NCBI GenBank assembly: GCA_002784125.1
Contig: PFKD01000287.1
Location: forward strand, 1 to 41,890
Source of the DNA: Flexibacter sp. CG_4_10_14_3_um_filter_32_15
GTDB lineage: Bacteria > Bacteroidota > Bacteroidia > Cytophagales > Bernardetiaceae
DNA length: 41,890 bases
Direction of reading: 5' to 3'
How positions within the stretch are numbered: the stretch's first letter is position 1; every line of letters starts with the position of its first letter. The notes below the pieces were generated by a model. That model saw only the letters and a list, made by a program, of their open reading frames with translations. It searched no databases and was not told the DNA's origin. The translations under genes and the position numbers were made by a program. Of the stretch, positions 9,314 to 17,065 are shown one piece after another.

Positions 9314-9817
9314 TCAGCTCATTTTATACTTTTTAGGATATTCAAAAAAACGAACTCTTCCCGAATGTCTTGCTACTTCACTCCACGAATTTACATCAAA
9401 ATCCAAACAATATACTCCACTTGTAGGCATTTCTTCGACAGGTTCTTCTGCCAAAAAATCTACCAAACCACTAAAATCAGGATTATGTCCGACCAAAGCA
9501 ACTGTGTTTTTTGTGTCTAAAAGTGTATTAATAATTCTCATGTGAAAGGGAAGACCAGTAAAATAAAGATCGTCCGTTAAATGAACTTGACTTTCCATAA
9601 ACCCATAAACATCAAAAAAAATCTTTTGGGCTGTCTTTTTTGCTCGTTTGGCAGAACTAGACAAAACTAAATCTGGAATAATATTTTTTTCAAACAAAAT
9701 TTGTCCCATCAAAGGAGCGTCATTTTTTCCTCTTGTATTTAATGGTCGTTCACGGTCTGGCAAGGTTTCGTCTTTCCACGAAGATTTGGCGTGTCTGATA
9801 AGTATAAGTGTCTTCAT
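9314..9817 (-). CDS. SixA-type histidine phosphatase
   Basis: A 167-residue member of the histidine phosphatase (phosphoglycerate mutase-like) superfamily of SixA type, which remove phosphate from phosphohistidine on signalling or carrier proteins. The nucleophile motif LIRHAKSSW is at residues 5-13, the RERPLNTRG block follows at about 23-31, and the second catalytic histidine is in VGHNPDF at about 108-114. There is no signal peptide, so it is probably cytoplasmic. It is the first gene of a minus-strand pair with the glycosyltransferase, and is divergent from the sigma factor gene across a 438-base gap that contains a palindromic element. The fold assignment is firm. The substrate is not shown, so no gene name is given. 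Confidence 0.9.
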   Translation of the reverse strand: MKTLILIRHAKSSWKDETLPDRERPLNTRGKNDAPLMGQILFEKNIIPDLVLSSSAKRAKKTAQKIFFDVYGFMESQVHLTDDLYFTGLPFHMRIINTLLDTKNTVALVGHNPDFSGLVDFLAEEPVEEMPTSGVYCLDFDVNSWSEVARHSGRVRFFEYPKKYKMS

Positions 9818-9918
9818 TAACTTCTGATTCTATTATTATTATTTTCTATAAAACTGAATTCAATAAAATTTATACAAAGATAAGAGTTTTTTGAATGAAG
9901 GTTTGTATGGCAGACTTC

Positions 9919-10030
9919 TATTTTGATTTGGTCTGTACTGGAAGTCTGACCAAATTAAAATAAGTATTTCTAATTCCGAAAGGCTTATTTTATTCAAGTC
10001 AGACCTAAAGGTACAGACTTGAACAAAATA
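9919..10030. repeat. 112-bp double-palindrome element, copy 1
   Basis: Ends are TATTTTG and CAAAATA. Arm 1 (9926-9955) pairs ATTTGGTC with GACCAAAT; arm 2 (9993-10023) pairs TTCAAGTC with GACTTGAA; a central stem pairs AAAATAAG (9957-9964) with CTTATTTT (9984-9991). The two arms are also reverse complements of each other, so either two hairpins or one long cruciform can form. It is the same length and layout as the copy at 14619-14730. It fills much of the 438-base sixA/sigma gap; the remaining bases (10031-10255) show nothing I can name. Confidence 0.8.
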
Positions 10031-10255
10031 CAAAATAATATCAATCGCTAAAAAGTCGGAAGATCTATTATTTTTTGATTTCTTTCTCTTTTTTTTCAGA
10101 TTGTTGCAACCTTTGATTTTTTGTCTTGTCTTTCATAGCATAAGAGATAACAAAAACGATTTGAATATCTCTAACAACAACTAACGAAAAAATAGTATTT
10201 TTATTCAAAATAATAATAACAATAAAGATACAATCAGAACAATAGAATTACTTAA

Positions 10256-10858
10256 ATGTCTAACCCAACTGTTGATACCAATTACGAAGAACCTAATTCC
10301 GAACTTATTAAGAAAGTTCGATTAGGAAGTCAGAAGGCGCAATACCAACTCTACGAAAAGTACGTCAGAGCGATGTATCATGTTTGTGTCAGAATTGTGG
10401 GCAAAGGACACGAAGCAGAAGAAGTAGTGCAAGATGCTTTTGTGAGGGCATTTATGCGAATTGAAGAATATCGTGGTGATGCAGCTTTTGGAACTTGGCT
10501 CAAACGCATTGTCATAAATACTTCAATTAATTATCTTCAAAAAAAGAAGGTTGATTTGGTTTCTTTGGATGAAATGGTTGTCGAACCAGCTATTGAAGAA
10601 GATGAAAATTCTGAAAATGACTTTGCAGAAATGAATATTCAAACAGGAATTTCTGAAAAAGTTACCAAACACAATTCGGAAGTCAGCCGAGTAAAAGATG
10701 CTATCAATAAGCTATCCGACGGTTATAGAATCGTCTTGAGTTTATATCTTTTTGAAGGTTACGACCACGAAGAAATTGGAGAAATATTAGGAATTTCTAG
10801 TTCTACTTCAAAATCACAATACAGTAGAGCAAAAAAGAGATTACGAACCATGTTATAA
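10256..10858 (+). CDS. RNA polymerase sigma factor, ECF subfamily
   Basis: A 200-residue extracytoplasmic-function sigma factor. Region 2 is clear at about residues 25-95: YQLYEKYVRAMYHVC, then EVVQDAFVRAF and FGTWLKRIVINTSINY. Region 4 is at about 143-200: AINKLSDGYRIVLSLYLFEG followed by the helix-turn-helix EEIGEILGISSSTSKSQYSR. The linker carries an acidic stretch (about 110-125). No region 1 or 3 is present, as expected for ECF factors. It is the first gene of a plus-strand set with a one-pass membrane protein and an exported protein, the usual layout of a sigma factor with a membrane-bound partner and a target gene. The regulon is unknown. Confidence 0.95.
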   Translation: MSNPTVDTNYEEPNSELIKKVRLGSQKAQYQLYEKYVRAMYHVCVRIVGKGHEAEEVVQDAFVRAFMRIEEYRGDAAFGTWLKRIVINTSINYLQKKKVDLVSLDEMVVEPAIEEDENSENDFAEMNIQTGISEKVTKHNSEVSRVKDAINKLSDGYRIVLSLYLFEGYDHEEIGEILGISSSTSKSQYSRAKKRLRTML

Positions 10859-10860
10859 AA

Positions 10861-10938
10861 GTCGTCAGTGGGGACACCGACAACGGCTTAAAATTTCATA
10901 AAAAAATACTTACCGTTGTTGGTGTCTTTACCAACGAC
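10861..10938. repeat. Inverted pair of GGTGTCC-type hairpins
   Basis: Left arm 10861-10887 and right arm 10913-10938 are imperfect reverse complements (GTCGTC..ACAACGG against CCGTTGT..ACGAC). The left arm itself can fold around the GGGA loop of GTGGGGACAC. The pair lies between the sigma factor and the next gene and starts two bases after the sigma stop codon, so it may reduce read-through. A single related arm is at 13670-13696. Confidence 0.75.
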
Positions 10939-10966
10939 AAAAACAATACTAAAACAGCATGTAAAA

Positions 10967-11965
10967 ATGGACAATAAAAATAAAAATACAGAAGAAAGAC
11001 AGCTTGATGAGCTTGAAAAATTCTTACTTACTCATCGTAGCAAACTTCAAAAAGAAGAAAAAAAATCAATCAATCAGCAGTTTGATGCTTCTTTTTCTAT
11101 GGAAAAAAACTTTTTAGCTATTCAAGCCAAAATGAAAAACGAACAAGCAAGTCGTTTAGAGCCTAGAAATATCATAGAAGAAAGAGCAAAAAAACTGATA
11201 GAAATTGAATCAGAAGAGTCAGAAAAAGAAGAAACCAAAAACTGGGTCAAACCTGCTCCTATTTCGTCTGAAACAGAAAAGACTGCCAAAAGTATCAAAA
11301 TAGGTTACGCAGAAGTAAAAAGAGATGTAACAAATTGGGTCAAACCTGCTCCAATAACTTCTCAATATTCTTCTCATGCTACCTCTTTAGAAACAAGAAA
11401 TCAAAAGAATATGCCAACAACAAAAACAGTTTCTCTTCGAAAATTTTGGACAGTTGCAGCTTCTCTGACGGCACTTTTGATTACTACTTTTATGTATCAA
11501 GCTGACACTATAAGTATGCTGACAGCAGAAAATGAAGAACTGATTTCTATGTACGAAGAAAATGGAATGAGAGGTTTTGATGAAAACTTTGAAGGAAATA
11601 ATAGACAAAATTATGCTCAAAATGCGTCTTTACCTGCCGAGCTTTTAGAAGCTGAAAATTATTATACTTCTATTATCGCAAAAGACAAAAAAGAACTCAA
11701 AAAAAAAGATACTCAAAACTGGATAACTCCAGAAACTATCCAAACTTTAGATGAGCTGGATGAAGTCTATAAAGTAATGAAAGCAGACCTTTTGGAAGAG
11801 CAAAATCCAAAAAAACTTGTCGATGAAATGCTTAATAATCTAAAACTACGTAAGCAGATTTTAGATGAAAGTATTCAAATCTTAGAAAAATCAAACACAG
11901 AAAAATCAAACTCATCTGATTCAAAATCCAACACAACTAATAATTCAAATGAAAAATCTATATAA
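10967..11965 (+). CDS. One-pass membrane protein with W-x-P repeats, possible anti-sigma factor
   Basis: From the ATG at 10967 the product has 332 residues, starting MDNKNKNTEERQLDELEKF; the longer frame would begin inside the hairpin repeat. The cytoplasmic N-terminal half is charged and helical. It contains two copies of NWVKPAPI about 38 residues apart (11239-11262 and 11335-11358), with a looser third, NWITPETI, after the membrane segment. The single membrane helix is RKFWTVAASLTALLITTF. The remaining C-terminal part is helical, ends in a Ser/Asn-rich tail, and would be periplasmic. There is no zinc-binding HxxxCxxC motif of classical anti-sigma factors. Position directly after an ECF sigma gene is the main reason to suspect anti-sigma function. 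Its last 17 bases overlap the next gene. Confidence 0.75.
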   Translation: MDNKNKNTEERQLDELEKFLLTHRSKLQKEEKKSINQQFDASFSMEKNFLAIQAKMKNEQASRLEPRNIIEERAKKLIEIESEESEKEETKNWVKPAPISSETEKTAKSIKIGYAEVKRDVTNWVKPAPITSQYSSHATSLETRNQKNMPTTKTVSLRKFWTVAASLTALLITTFMYQADTISMLTAENEELISMYEENGMRGFDENFEGNNRQNYAQNASLPAELLEAENYYTSIIAKDKKELKKKDTQNWITPETIQTLDELDEVYKVMKADLLEEQNPKKLVDEMLNNLKLRKQILDESIQILEKSNTEKSNSSDSKSNTTNNSNEKSI

Positions 11966-13073
11966 TACTTCTCTCGCCATTTTCTTTTCTATTTTACTGG
12001 TTTGTCTAGGAGTTTTGATTCCCATTTCAAATGCAAAAGCTGAAAAGTATAATTCTGTCAAAAATCCTACTTACGAACCAAAATCAGAAAAGCAAAAAGT
12101 AGTAAAAGCGACCTTTAAAGTCAATTCGACAGACTTACTTAGTATTTCTAATAAATATGGAAATGTCAATTTTACCAATCATGATAAAAGTGAAGTTACT
12201 ATTCAAGTTACGATTTTAGCTTGGGCAAGAAGTGATAAAGACGCACAAAATATTTTGGATAGAATTGAAATAGACCAAGATAATGACTCTAAAAGTATTC
12301 ATTTCGTAACTGAAATTGAAGAATCAAGAGGAGGATATAACTCTTCAAATAGAGAAGGTTTTGAGATAAACTATGAAGTCAAGATTCCAAAAAACCTGAA
12401 TATAGATGTAAAGAACAAATTTGGTTCTGTAACAATCGGCGACCTCAATGGAAAATTAAATCTTGAACTAAAACATGGTAATTTTAATGCTCATAACTTG
12501 ACAGGAATGCGTCATGCAATTAGTGTGAGTTTTGGAAATCTTTCTATCAATGAAGTAGCTTCGGCAGATATAGAAGTGGCTCATGGAAGTATCAATATTG
12601 ATAAAAGTAGTACGGATTTGAAGATTGAAAGTAAGCATTCTAATGTCAGAATTGATGAAGCAAATGTATTACAGATAGAAGTCAAACACGGAAATATGAG
12701 AATAGGAACAGTTTCTAAAATTATAGGAGAAAATAAATTTGGAAGAATAGAAATCAGAAAAGTACTAAAATCTGCTATTCTACAACTTGCACATGGAAAC
12801 TGTGAAATTGAACAAATAGCAAAAGGATTTGATAAAATAGAAGTAGAGAATGCTCATGGATCGATAGAATTACGTTTTGATTCAGATGCCAAATTTCAAT
12901 TTGAAGCAAGAACAGAACACGGAAGTATCAGAAATTCAATGCCCAATACAACTATCCAAAGGCAACAAGATGATGACTATGACAAAATAGTAGAAGGCAA
13001 AACAAACGGAGGTGGAAGTGGAAAAGTACGTATAAATAACCGACATGGAAGCATTCGTTTAGAAGAGCGTTAG
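11949..13073 (+). CDS. Exported DUF4097-like beta-repeat protein
   Basis: A 374-residue protein with an N-terminal signal peptide (about residues 1-31, hydrophobic core SLAIFFSILLVCLGVLIPI). After it comes a run of short beta-strand repeats, each with a HGN, HGS or FGS/FGN turn: NKFGSVTIGDL, LKHGNFNAHNL, VAHGSINIDK, VKHGNMRIGT, LAHGNCEIEQ, ENAHGSIELRF, NRHGSIRLEE. This matches the DUF4097/adhesin-head beta-helix type found in many Bacteroidota envelope proteins. No lipobox, membrane segment or type IX sorting tail is visible, so periplasmic or surface location is inferred. It overlaps the preceding gene by 17 bases, which suggests translational coupling with it, and is followed by a strong terminator. 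Confidence 0.85.
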   Translation: MKNLYNTSLAIFFSILLVCLGVLIPISNAKAEKYNSVKNPTYEPKSEKQKVVKATFKVNSTDLLSISNKYGNVNFTNHDKSEVTIQVTILAWARSDKDAQNILDRIEIDQDNDSKSIHFVTEIEESRGGYNSSNREGFEINYEVKIPKNLNIDVKNKFGSVTIGDLNGKLNLELKHGNFNAHNLTGMRHAISVSFGNLSINEVASADIEVAHGSINIDKSSTDLKIESKHSNVRIDEANVLQIEVKHGNMRIGTVSKIIGENKFGRIEIRKVLKSAILQLAHGNCEIEQIAKGFDKIEVENAHGSIELRFDSDAKFQFEARTEHGSIRNSMPNTTIQRQQDDDYDKIVEGKTNGGGSGKVRINNRHGSIRLEER

Positions 13074-13136
13074 TTTGAAGTAAGAAAAGAATAGTGAAAT
13101 AATTTTATTTTCTCTACTTTCTCTTCATAGAGATTG

Positions 13137-13173
13137 AAAATCGTTAGACACTTTGTGTTTAACGATTTTTTTT
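13137..13173 (+). terminator. Terminator of the sigma factor operon
   Basis: A 10-bp perfect stem AAAATCGTTA/TAACGATTTT (13137-13146 with 13160-13169), extended inside the loop by ACAC/GTGT. It ends in a run of eight T. It is 63 bases after the stop of the DUF4097-like gene. Confidence 0.88.
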
Positions 13174-13347
13174 GTTCGAATTATTCCATTCTCTATTTTA
13201 TTCTGACAAATTCAAAATATGAAATATTAATCAAATCAAAATCAGTTCTAGTTTTTTTGCTTTCTTATAATTTATTATCTTTAGAAGTCCTTGCTTTTCT
13301 GCGTTTTACATAAACAAAATATTCTATCTTATCTTAATTCTTATTAA

Positions 13348-13659
13348 ATGCTTCTTTCTATTCCTTCTATTCTAACAGATGTAGTTGTTATTTTGGCACT
13401 TGCTATTCCTGTTATTTTAGTTTTGTATAAAATGCGCTTGCCTAGTATTGTCGGTTTTTTGGTAACAGGTGTCATTGCAGGGCCTTATGTTTTAAAACTC
13501 GTTACGAGCCAAGAACACATTGATATTTTGGCAGAAATTGGAGTTATTTTGCTCCTTTTTACTATTGGAATGGAATTTTCGCTTCCCAATCTTTTACGTA
13601 TTAAAAAAGCTGTTTTTTTAGCAGGTTCGCTAAAAACGCTTAAAGAATATGGAAAGTAG
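13348..13659 (+). pseudogene. CPA2 cation/proton antiporter, N-terminal fragment only
   Basis: The first about 94 codons match the start of KefB-type CPA2 monovalent cation:proton antiporters: a first membrane helix VVVILALAIPVILVLYKM, then LPSIVGFLVTGVIAGPYVL and ILAEIGVILLLFTIGMEFSL. Intact members have 380 to over 600 residues with about 12 helices. Here the similarity stops after FLAGS (about 13630). A short unrelated tail (LKTLKEYGK) leads to a stop codon, and a dispersed hairpin repeat begins 11 bases later. The rest of the gene is absent from the window. It cannot form a working transporter. Deletion between repeats, or replacement of the 3' part at the repeat, is the likely cause. Confidence 0.85.
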
Positions 13660-13669
13660 ATAGTTTTAT

Positions 13670-13696
13670 GTCGTCGGTGGGGACACCGACAACGGC
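13670..13696 (+). repeat. Single GGTGGGGACACC hairpin repeat at the antiporter breakpoint
   Basis: It differs by only one base from the arm at 10861-10887 over 27 bases. GTCGGTG pairs with CACCGAC around a GGGA loop. It lies 11 bases after the stop of the truncated antiporter. Confidence 0.8.
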
Positions 13697-13704
13697 AAGA
13701 GAAA

Positions 13705-13755
13705 GTATTTATCTGTATTTTCAAATCCTATTAATCCTAAAAATCATTTACCAAT
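13705..13755. repeat. AT-rich dispersed repeat (copy before coaE)
   Basis: Reads gtatttatctgtatttt, then aaatcctattaatccta, then taaaaatcatttaccaat. The last 18 bases recur exactly at 36762-36779. The first part recurs in reverse orientation at about 38645-38688 inside the MITE-like element. It probably forms the leader of coaE. Confidence 0.6.
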
Positions 13756-13775
13756 AAGCCCTAGTATTTCTCATT

Positions 13776-14411
13776 ATGAAAAAACAAATCACTAAAAAAA
13801 ACAAAATCCTTCAATTGGGAATAACTGGAGGCATAGGAGCAGGAAAAAGCACCGTTTGTAAAATCTTCGAAACGCTAGGCATAGCCGTTTACGATGCTGA
13901 TACTCGTGCAAAACTCGTCATGACAACGGATAAAATATTAAAACAAGAACTCAAAAAAGCCTTTGGAGAAGAGGTTTATTTAAGCGAAAATGAGATTAAT
14001 AGAGATTTTTTAGTAAAGACTGTTTTTTCAAATCAAGATAATAACGAAAAAGTAAAACTACTCAATTCTATTGTCCATCCAGCCGTAGGAAGAGATTATC
14101 AAAATTGGTACAATGAAAATGCAGCCAAAAGTCCGTATCTTTTGAAAGAAGCTGCCTTGATGTTTGAGTCGGATTCGTACAAAGTTTTAGATGCCATTAT
14201 TGTTGTTCATGCACCATTGGAGGAGCGCATAAAACGAGTTTTGCAGAGAGATTCCCACCGAACCGAAGAACAAATAAAAGCCATTATTTCCAAACAACTT
14301 CCCGAAAGTGAAAAACTAAAACGTGCCGATTTTGTGATTTATAATGATGCTTCTCATTCGTTGATTAAGCAGGTTTTGGAATTGCATGAGGGGGTTGTGG
14401 AAAGAATGTAA
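13776..14411 (+). CDS. coaE: Dephospho-CoA kinase
   Basis: Transfers phosphate from ATP to dephospho-CoA, the last step of coenzyme A synthesis, in the cytoplasm. Length is 211 residues, normal for the family (about 200). The P-loop LGITGGIGAGKSTVCKIF is at residues 14-31, and the substrate-binding AVYDADTRAK follows at about 38-47. The lid and CoA region contain LLKEAALMFES and the RVLQRDSHRTEEQI block. The first 12 residues (MKKQITKKNKIL) are Lys-rich, but no other ATG precedes the P-loop. It lies directly after the antiporter stump and repeats, and converges with the decayed gene at 14420, whose original stop is only 8 bases away. Confidence 0.97.
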   Translation: MKKQITKKNKILQLGITGGIGAGKSTVCKIFETLGIAVYDADTRAKLVMTTDKILKQELKKAFGEEVYLSENEINRDFLVKTVFSNQDNNEKVKLLNSIVHPAVGRDYQNWYNENAAKSPYLLKEAALMFESDSYKVLDAIIVVHAPLEERIKRVLQRDSHRTEEQIKAIISKQLPESEKLKRADFVIYNDASHSLIKQVLELHEGVVERM

Positions 14412-14573
14412 TTTTTTAGTTAATTTATTTTTCGTAATTCAACTTTTGGAGAACGCAAAATAATAGTATTTCCTTCTTTATAAATGATAAACTCCCTTAA
14501 ATCTTTACTGAGAAATTTAGAAAAATTTATTTGATTTGTTTTTTCGTAATGAAAAACTGTACGAATACTATTT

Positions 14574-14787
14574 GGTTATCTGACAATTTTTGTGATAATT
14601 TTATTTTTGGTAACACCTAATTTTAACTTGGTCTGTACCGAAGGTCTGACCAAGTTAAAATAAGCGCTGAAACAAGTAAAAATGCTTATTTTGTTCAAGT
14701 CAGACCTTCGGTACAGACTTGAACAAAATAGAAAATACATTTTAAAAATACCTACTAGTGATTTTCCACAAAAATTGTCAGATAACC
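14574..14787. mobile_element. 214-bp MITE with 21-bp inverted ends and 8-bp target duplication
   Basis: The ends are perfect 21-bp inverted repeats (14574-14594 and 14767-14787, beginning GGTTATCTGACAATTTTT). The flanks carry a direct 8-bp duplication, tactattt, at 14566-14573 and 14788-14795. There is no transposase inside. GG-started ends with an 8-bp duplication are compatible with mobilisation by an IS1595- or IS66-like transposase supplied elsewhere, which is inference. The central half is a second repeat (14619-14730). The insertion interrupts the gene at 14420-15159. Confidence 0.92.
14619..14730. repeat. 112-bp double-palindrome element, copy 2 (nested in the MITE)
   Basis: Arm 1 pairs AACTTGGTC (14625-14633) with GACCAAGTT (14648-14656); arm 2 pairs GTTCAAGTC (14693-14701) with GACTTGAAC (14716-14724). 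The inner 20 bases of the arms are exact reverse complements. Its layout and length equal the copy at 9919-10030. The stems here are more perfect than in copy 1, so this copy is probably younger. Confidence 0.85.
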
Positions 14788-15206
14788 TACTATTTTTATT
14801 TTCTGAATAGGTATATTTTTTTGATGTTCCTTCTAAAAAAATAGTAATTGTAATTTCCTTATCATCTATATTTCCTTTGTATTTCCCTAGTAGTTCTTCA
14901 AATAGAATTTCTTGGATTTTGGAAGATGGAGTTATAGTTTCTGAAGTTGCTGTTTCATTTTGTGAATTAGGTTGTGAAGTTGATTTTGTATTGAAATTAA
15001 AAGCATAAACCACTCCTATTATCAATAGAATATTCCTAAAACTCCTAGTATTGGATATAGATAATTTTTTTTAGTAGCTTCTTCTTTATGAGTGGTTTCT
15101 ATCTTATTTTCTACTTTTTCGGAAGTAGCTTGGCTTGTTTCACTTGGTCTATCAAACATATTGCTGTCTTTAAAGTTTTATTTTTGAACGAAAGTGAGAA
15201 AAATAT

Positions 15207-15923
15207 CTATTTTTTCTTTTTTCTTGTAAACCAATCTTTTATTTTTTCTCTCCAATTTTTTTCACATTTTTGGGCAACTCGTTTTGAATTTTCTTCTGTG
15301 TTTGATATATACTTCTTTTCATCTTTAATATAAAAAAATAATTCTTCTTTTTCATCTATTTTTATTTTATCAAAAAAAGCATTAATATCTAAATTTTTTT
15401 CTAATTTAAGAAAGTAGCTATAAGTAGAATCACTCAATAATTTACACATTCTAGATACTTCTATTTCTTTCTTTTGCTCTTTATAGGAAATCACTAGATG
15501 GTATTTTATATCTTCAACTAATGTAGTATCTTTTATTAATTTTTCTGAATGAAGGACTATATTAATATCTATCTTTAATGTATTTTTATTTTTGCAGCAT
15601 TTAACTATATCATCATTATTGTCAGATAAAGGATAAAGAATAATTTTGTTCTTTCCTATAAGTCTATTTTCAGGGTTTTGCTCACTAGTTACAATACTTG
15701 TTGTATCGTCTTGTATAGGGTTTTCGTCTGTTTCACTTTTACCTTCTGGAGAAATAGTAGTTGCTTGTTTAGGTTCTACTATATCTTCCGAAGAAGATGC
15801 TATTACATCTTCTTCGGAAGATATAGTTATCTTTCTTATAGCATCTCGTATGTCTACTAGAGTTTCCTTAGTACAACTACAAGTAAAAAATATCAATAAG
15901 ATAAACAGAGTATTTTTTTTCAT
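15207..15923 (-). CDS. Hypothetical lipoprotein, last intact gene of the cluster
   Basis: A 238-residue protein with a lipoprotein signal: MKKNTLFILLIFFTCSC, with the acylated Cys near residue 17. After it comes an acidic, low-complexity Ser/Glu/Thr linker (about residues 30-85) that contains the near-repeat SSEEDVIASSSEDI, encoded by a perfect inverted repeat in the DNA. The C-terminal half (about 90-225) is a mixed alpha/beta domain with KIDINIVLHSEKL and a very basic end (RKKKK). It starts 14 bases after the stop of the multi-pass membrane gene and is followed by the decayed gene. I do not recognise the family. It is probably anchored in the periplasmic face of a membrane and works with its neighbours. 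Confidence 0.8.
   Translation of the reverse strand: MKKNTLFILLIFFTCSCTKETLVDIRDAIRKITISSEEDVIASSSEDIVEPKQATTISPEGKSETDENPIQDDTTSIVTSEQNPENRLIGKNKIILYPLSDNNDDIVKCCKNKNTLKIDINIVLHSEKLIKDTTLVEDIKYHLVISYKEQKKEIEVSRMCKLLSDSTYSYFLKLEKNLDINAFFDKIKIDEKEELFFYIKDEKKYISNTEENSKRVAQKCEKNWREKIKDWFTRKKKK
15778..15827. repeat. 21-bp perfect inverted repeat inside the lipoprotein gene
   Basis: Left arm 15778-15798 and right arm 15807-15827 are exact reverse complements with an 8-base loop; the core is atatcttccgaagaagat. It lies in the low-complexity linker of the lipoprotein and codes for the similar peptides SSEED and SSSED, which can partly explain the symmetry. Confidence 0.85.
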
Positions 15924-15937
15924 TTTAGCTTTTAGCT

Positions 15938-17065
15938 TTAAGATTCTTTAATAGCTTTTACTAAATCGACAAGCTTATCCAGGAGAAAACTTGGATTTTC
16001 CTTCTCATCTTTTTGAATAATAGATTGTAATTTGGTACTTACTGTATTTTGACCTTGTTGCAAAATAAAATTTCGTTCAATACTTACTAATCCCTTTACT
16101 AATTCAGTAATGTCAATTTCTTTTAGTTCTTCCTCCATTAGAGAATAGAAAACTAACTTTTGCTCTATATTATTTAACTCATTCTGAATATATTTTACCG
16201 TTAATATGTTGTGTCTATATTGGTTAATAAAGGTTCGTATGATTAATGAGGTAGCGACAATTAGAGCTGTTTTTGGGAAAATTAGCCTTATTATTGTTAT
16301 TGTAGTATTGTCTGTTGCTGTTATACTTGTTTCGTTATAAAGCAGAACACAAAATACTGCAAATCCTACTGTAAATGAAAGATAGGCTGCTAGTTGGGCG
16401 TTATGTGCATCTTTTAGAAGTTGTTTTACCTCATCATAAAATCTAGACCTTACTGATTCTGTATAATAATGTACGACCTTTTTGCAATCACTAGAAGTTA
16501 CAAATTCATCTATCTCAAGATGATTCTCATTCAATTTTCCAAATATAGGTTTCCAACTTTGAGATTTTCCAGAAACAAAATAAGACAAGAAAATACCTAA
16601 ATACAACAATGCGCCACTAGCTAAAAGTGCATATACTACTATTTCAGTATTTATGACAGATGTACCTCCTTTTGGGTTTTTATAAAGATATGGATCAAGA
16701 ACAAAAAGCCAAGTGATTATAAGAGCAAAAAATATTAATAAAATAGGTAAAAAATATTTTAAAATAGATTGAAAATAGATTGAAAATAGATTGAAAAATT
16801 TGGGAGTATACTTAAATATATCTATTTGTATTCTGTTTGTGGCTGTATTTCCTTCATTTATAATTGTATTTCTTTTGTTTATAAATACATTGAAGAAAAA
16901 TAGTGCTAAAATAAAAAAACATAGAGAAGTCCATTTTAAAAATGAATATTCTGAAATAGTAAAAGAATACATAAATCCGATAAGACTTACTACTAAAAAG
17001 CCTATTCCTAAATATAAATATAAAACTGAATTTGAAGTGTTAGTATTCATAATTTTAATTATCAA
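15938..17065 (-). CDS. Multi-pass membrane protein with six predicted helices
   Basis: A 375-residue protein, or 370 from the second ATG at 17050. Hydrophobic segments lie at about residues 15-34, 43-62, 102-122, 140-163, 225-243 and 255-277. Between helices 4 and 5 is a soluble segment containing YYTESVRSRFYDEVKQLL, and after helix 6 a helical, charged tail of about 95 residues. A paired-helix block preceded by an R-F-x-E-type helix is seen in membrane domains of some bacterial conflict proteins (for example TRADD-N-associated two-helix domains), but the resemblance is weak and by eye. Its start overlaps the stop of the coiled-coil lipoprotein by 11 bases, or follows it by 4 if the second ATG is used, so the two are probably translated together. 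Confidence 0.8.
   Translation of the reverse strand: MIIKIMNTNTSNSVLYLYLGIGFLVVSLIGFMYSFTISEYSFLKWTSLCFFILALFFFNVFINKRNTIINEGNTATNRIQIDIFKYTPKFFNLFSIYFQSILKYFLPILLIFFALIITWLFVLDPYLYKNPKGGTSVINTEIVVYALLASGALLYLGIFLSYFVSGKSQSWKPIFGKLNENHLEIDEFVTSSDCKKVVHYYTESVRSRFYDEVKQLLKDAHNAQLAAYLSFTVGFAVFCVLLYNETSITATDNTTITIIRLIFPKTALIVATSLIIRTFINQYRHNILTVKYIQNELNNIEQKLVFYSLMEEELKEIDITELVKGLVSIERNFILQQGQNTVSTKLQSIIQKDEKENPSFLLDKLVDLVKAIKES

Larger units (their letters stand above)
14420..15159 (-). pseudogene. Broken small membrane protein gene (frameshift plus MITE insertion), paralogue of 17870-18343
   Basis: The original start is probably the ATG at 15159 (MFDRPSETSQ), which resembles the start of the intact gene ending at 17870 (MFDRTSESPQ). 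The first frame reaches a TGA in the membrane segment at about 15024. The next frame resumes as LLIIGVVYAFNFN, so one base has been lost there. Later the frame is interrupted by the 214-bp element at 14574-14787. Removing that element plus one 8-bp target copy lets the frame run on as NKNSIRTVFHYEKTNQINF and end at a TAA at 14420. With the base restored the length is exactly 173 codons, stop included. The intact protein would have a cytoplasmic N-terminus, one membrane helix and a small outer domain, like the paralogue. Confidence 0.85.

Noticed and set aside
13348-13659. An intact small membrane protein of 103 residues
   Set aside because: Its residues match only the first helices of CPA2 antiporters and the similarity stops abruptly next to a repeat, so it is a fragment, not a small gene in its own right.
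14576-15025. A 149-codon protein with the sequence up to 14576
   Set aside because: The last third is the translated MITE and nested repeat; the real gene is the interrupted one from 15159 to 14420.
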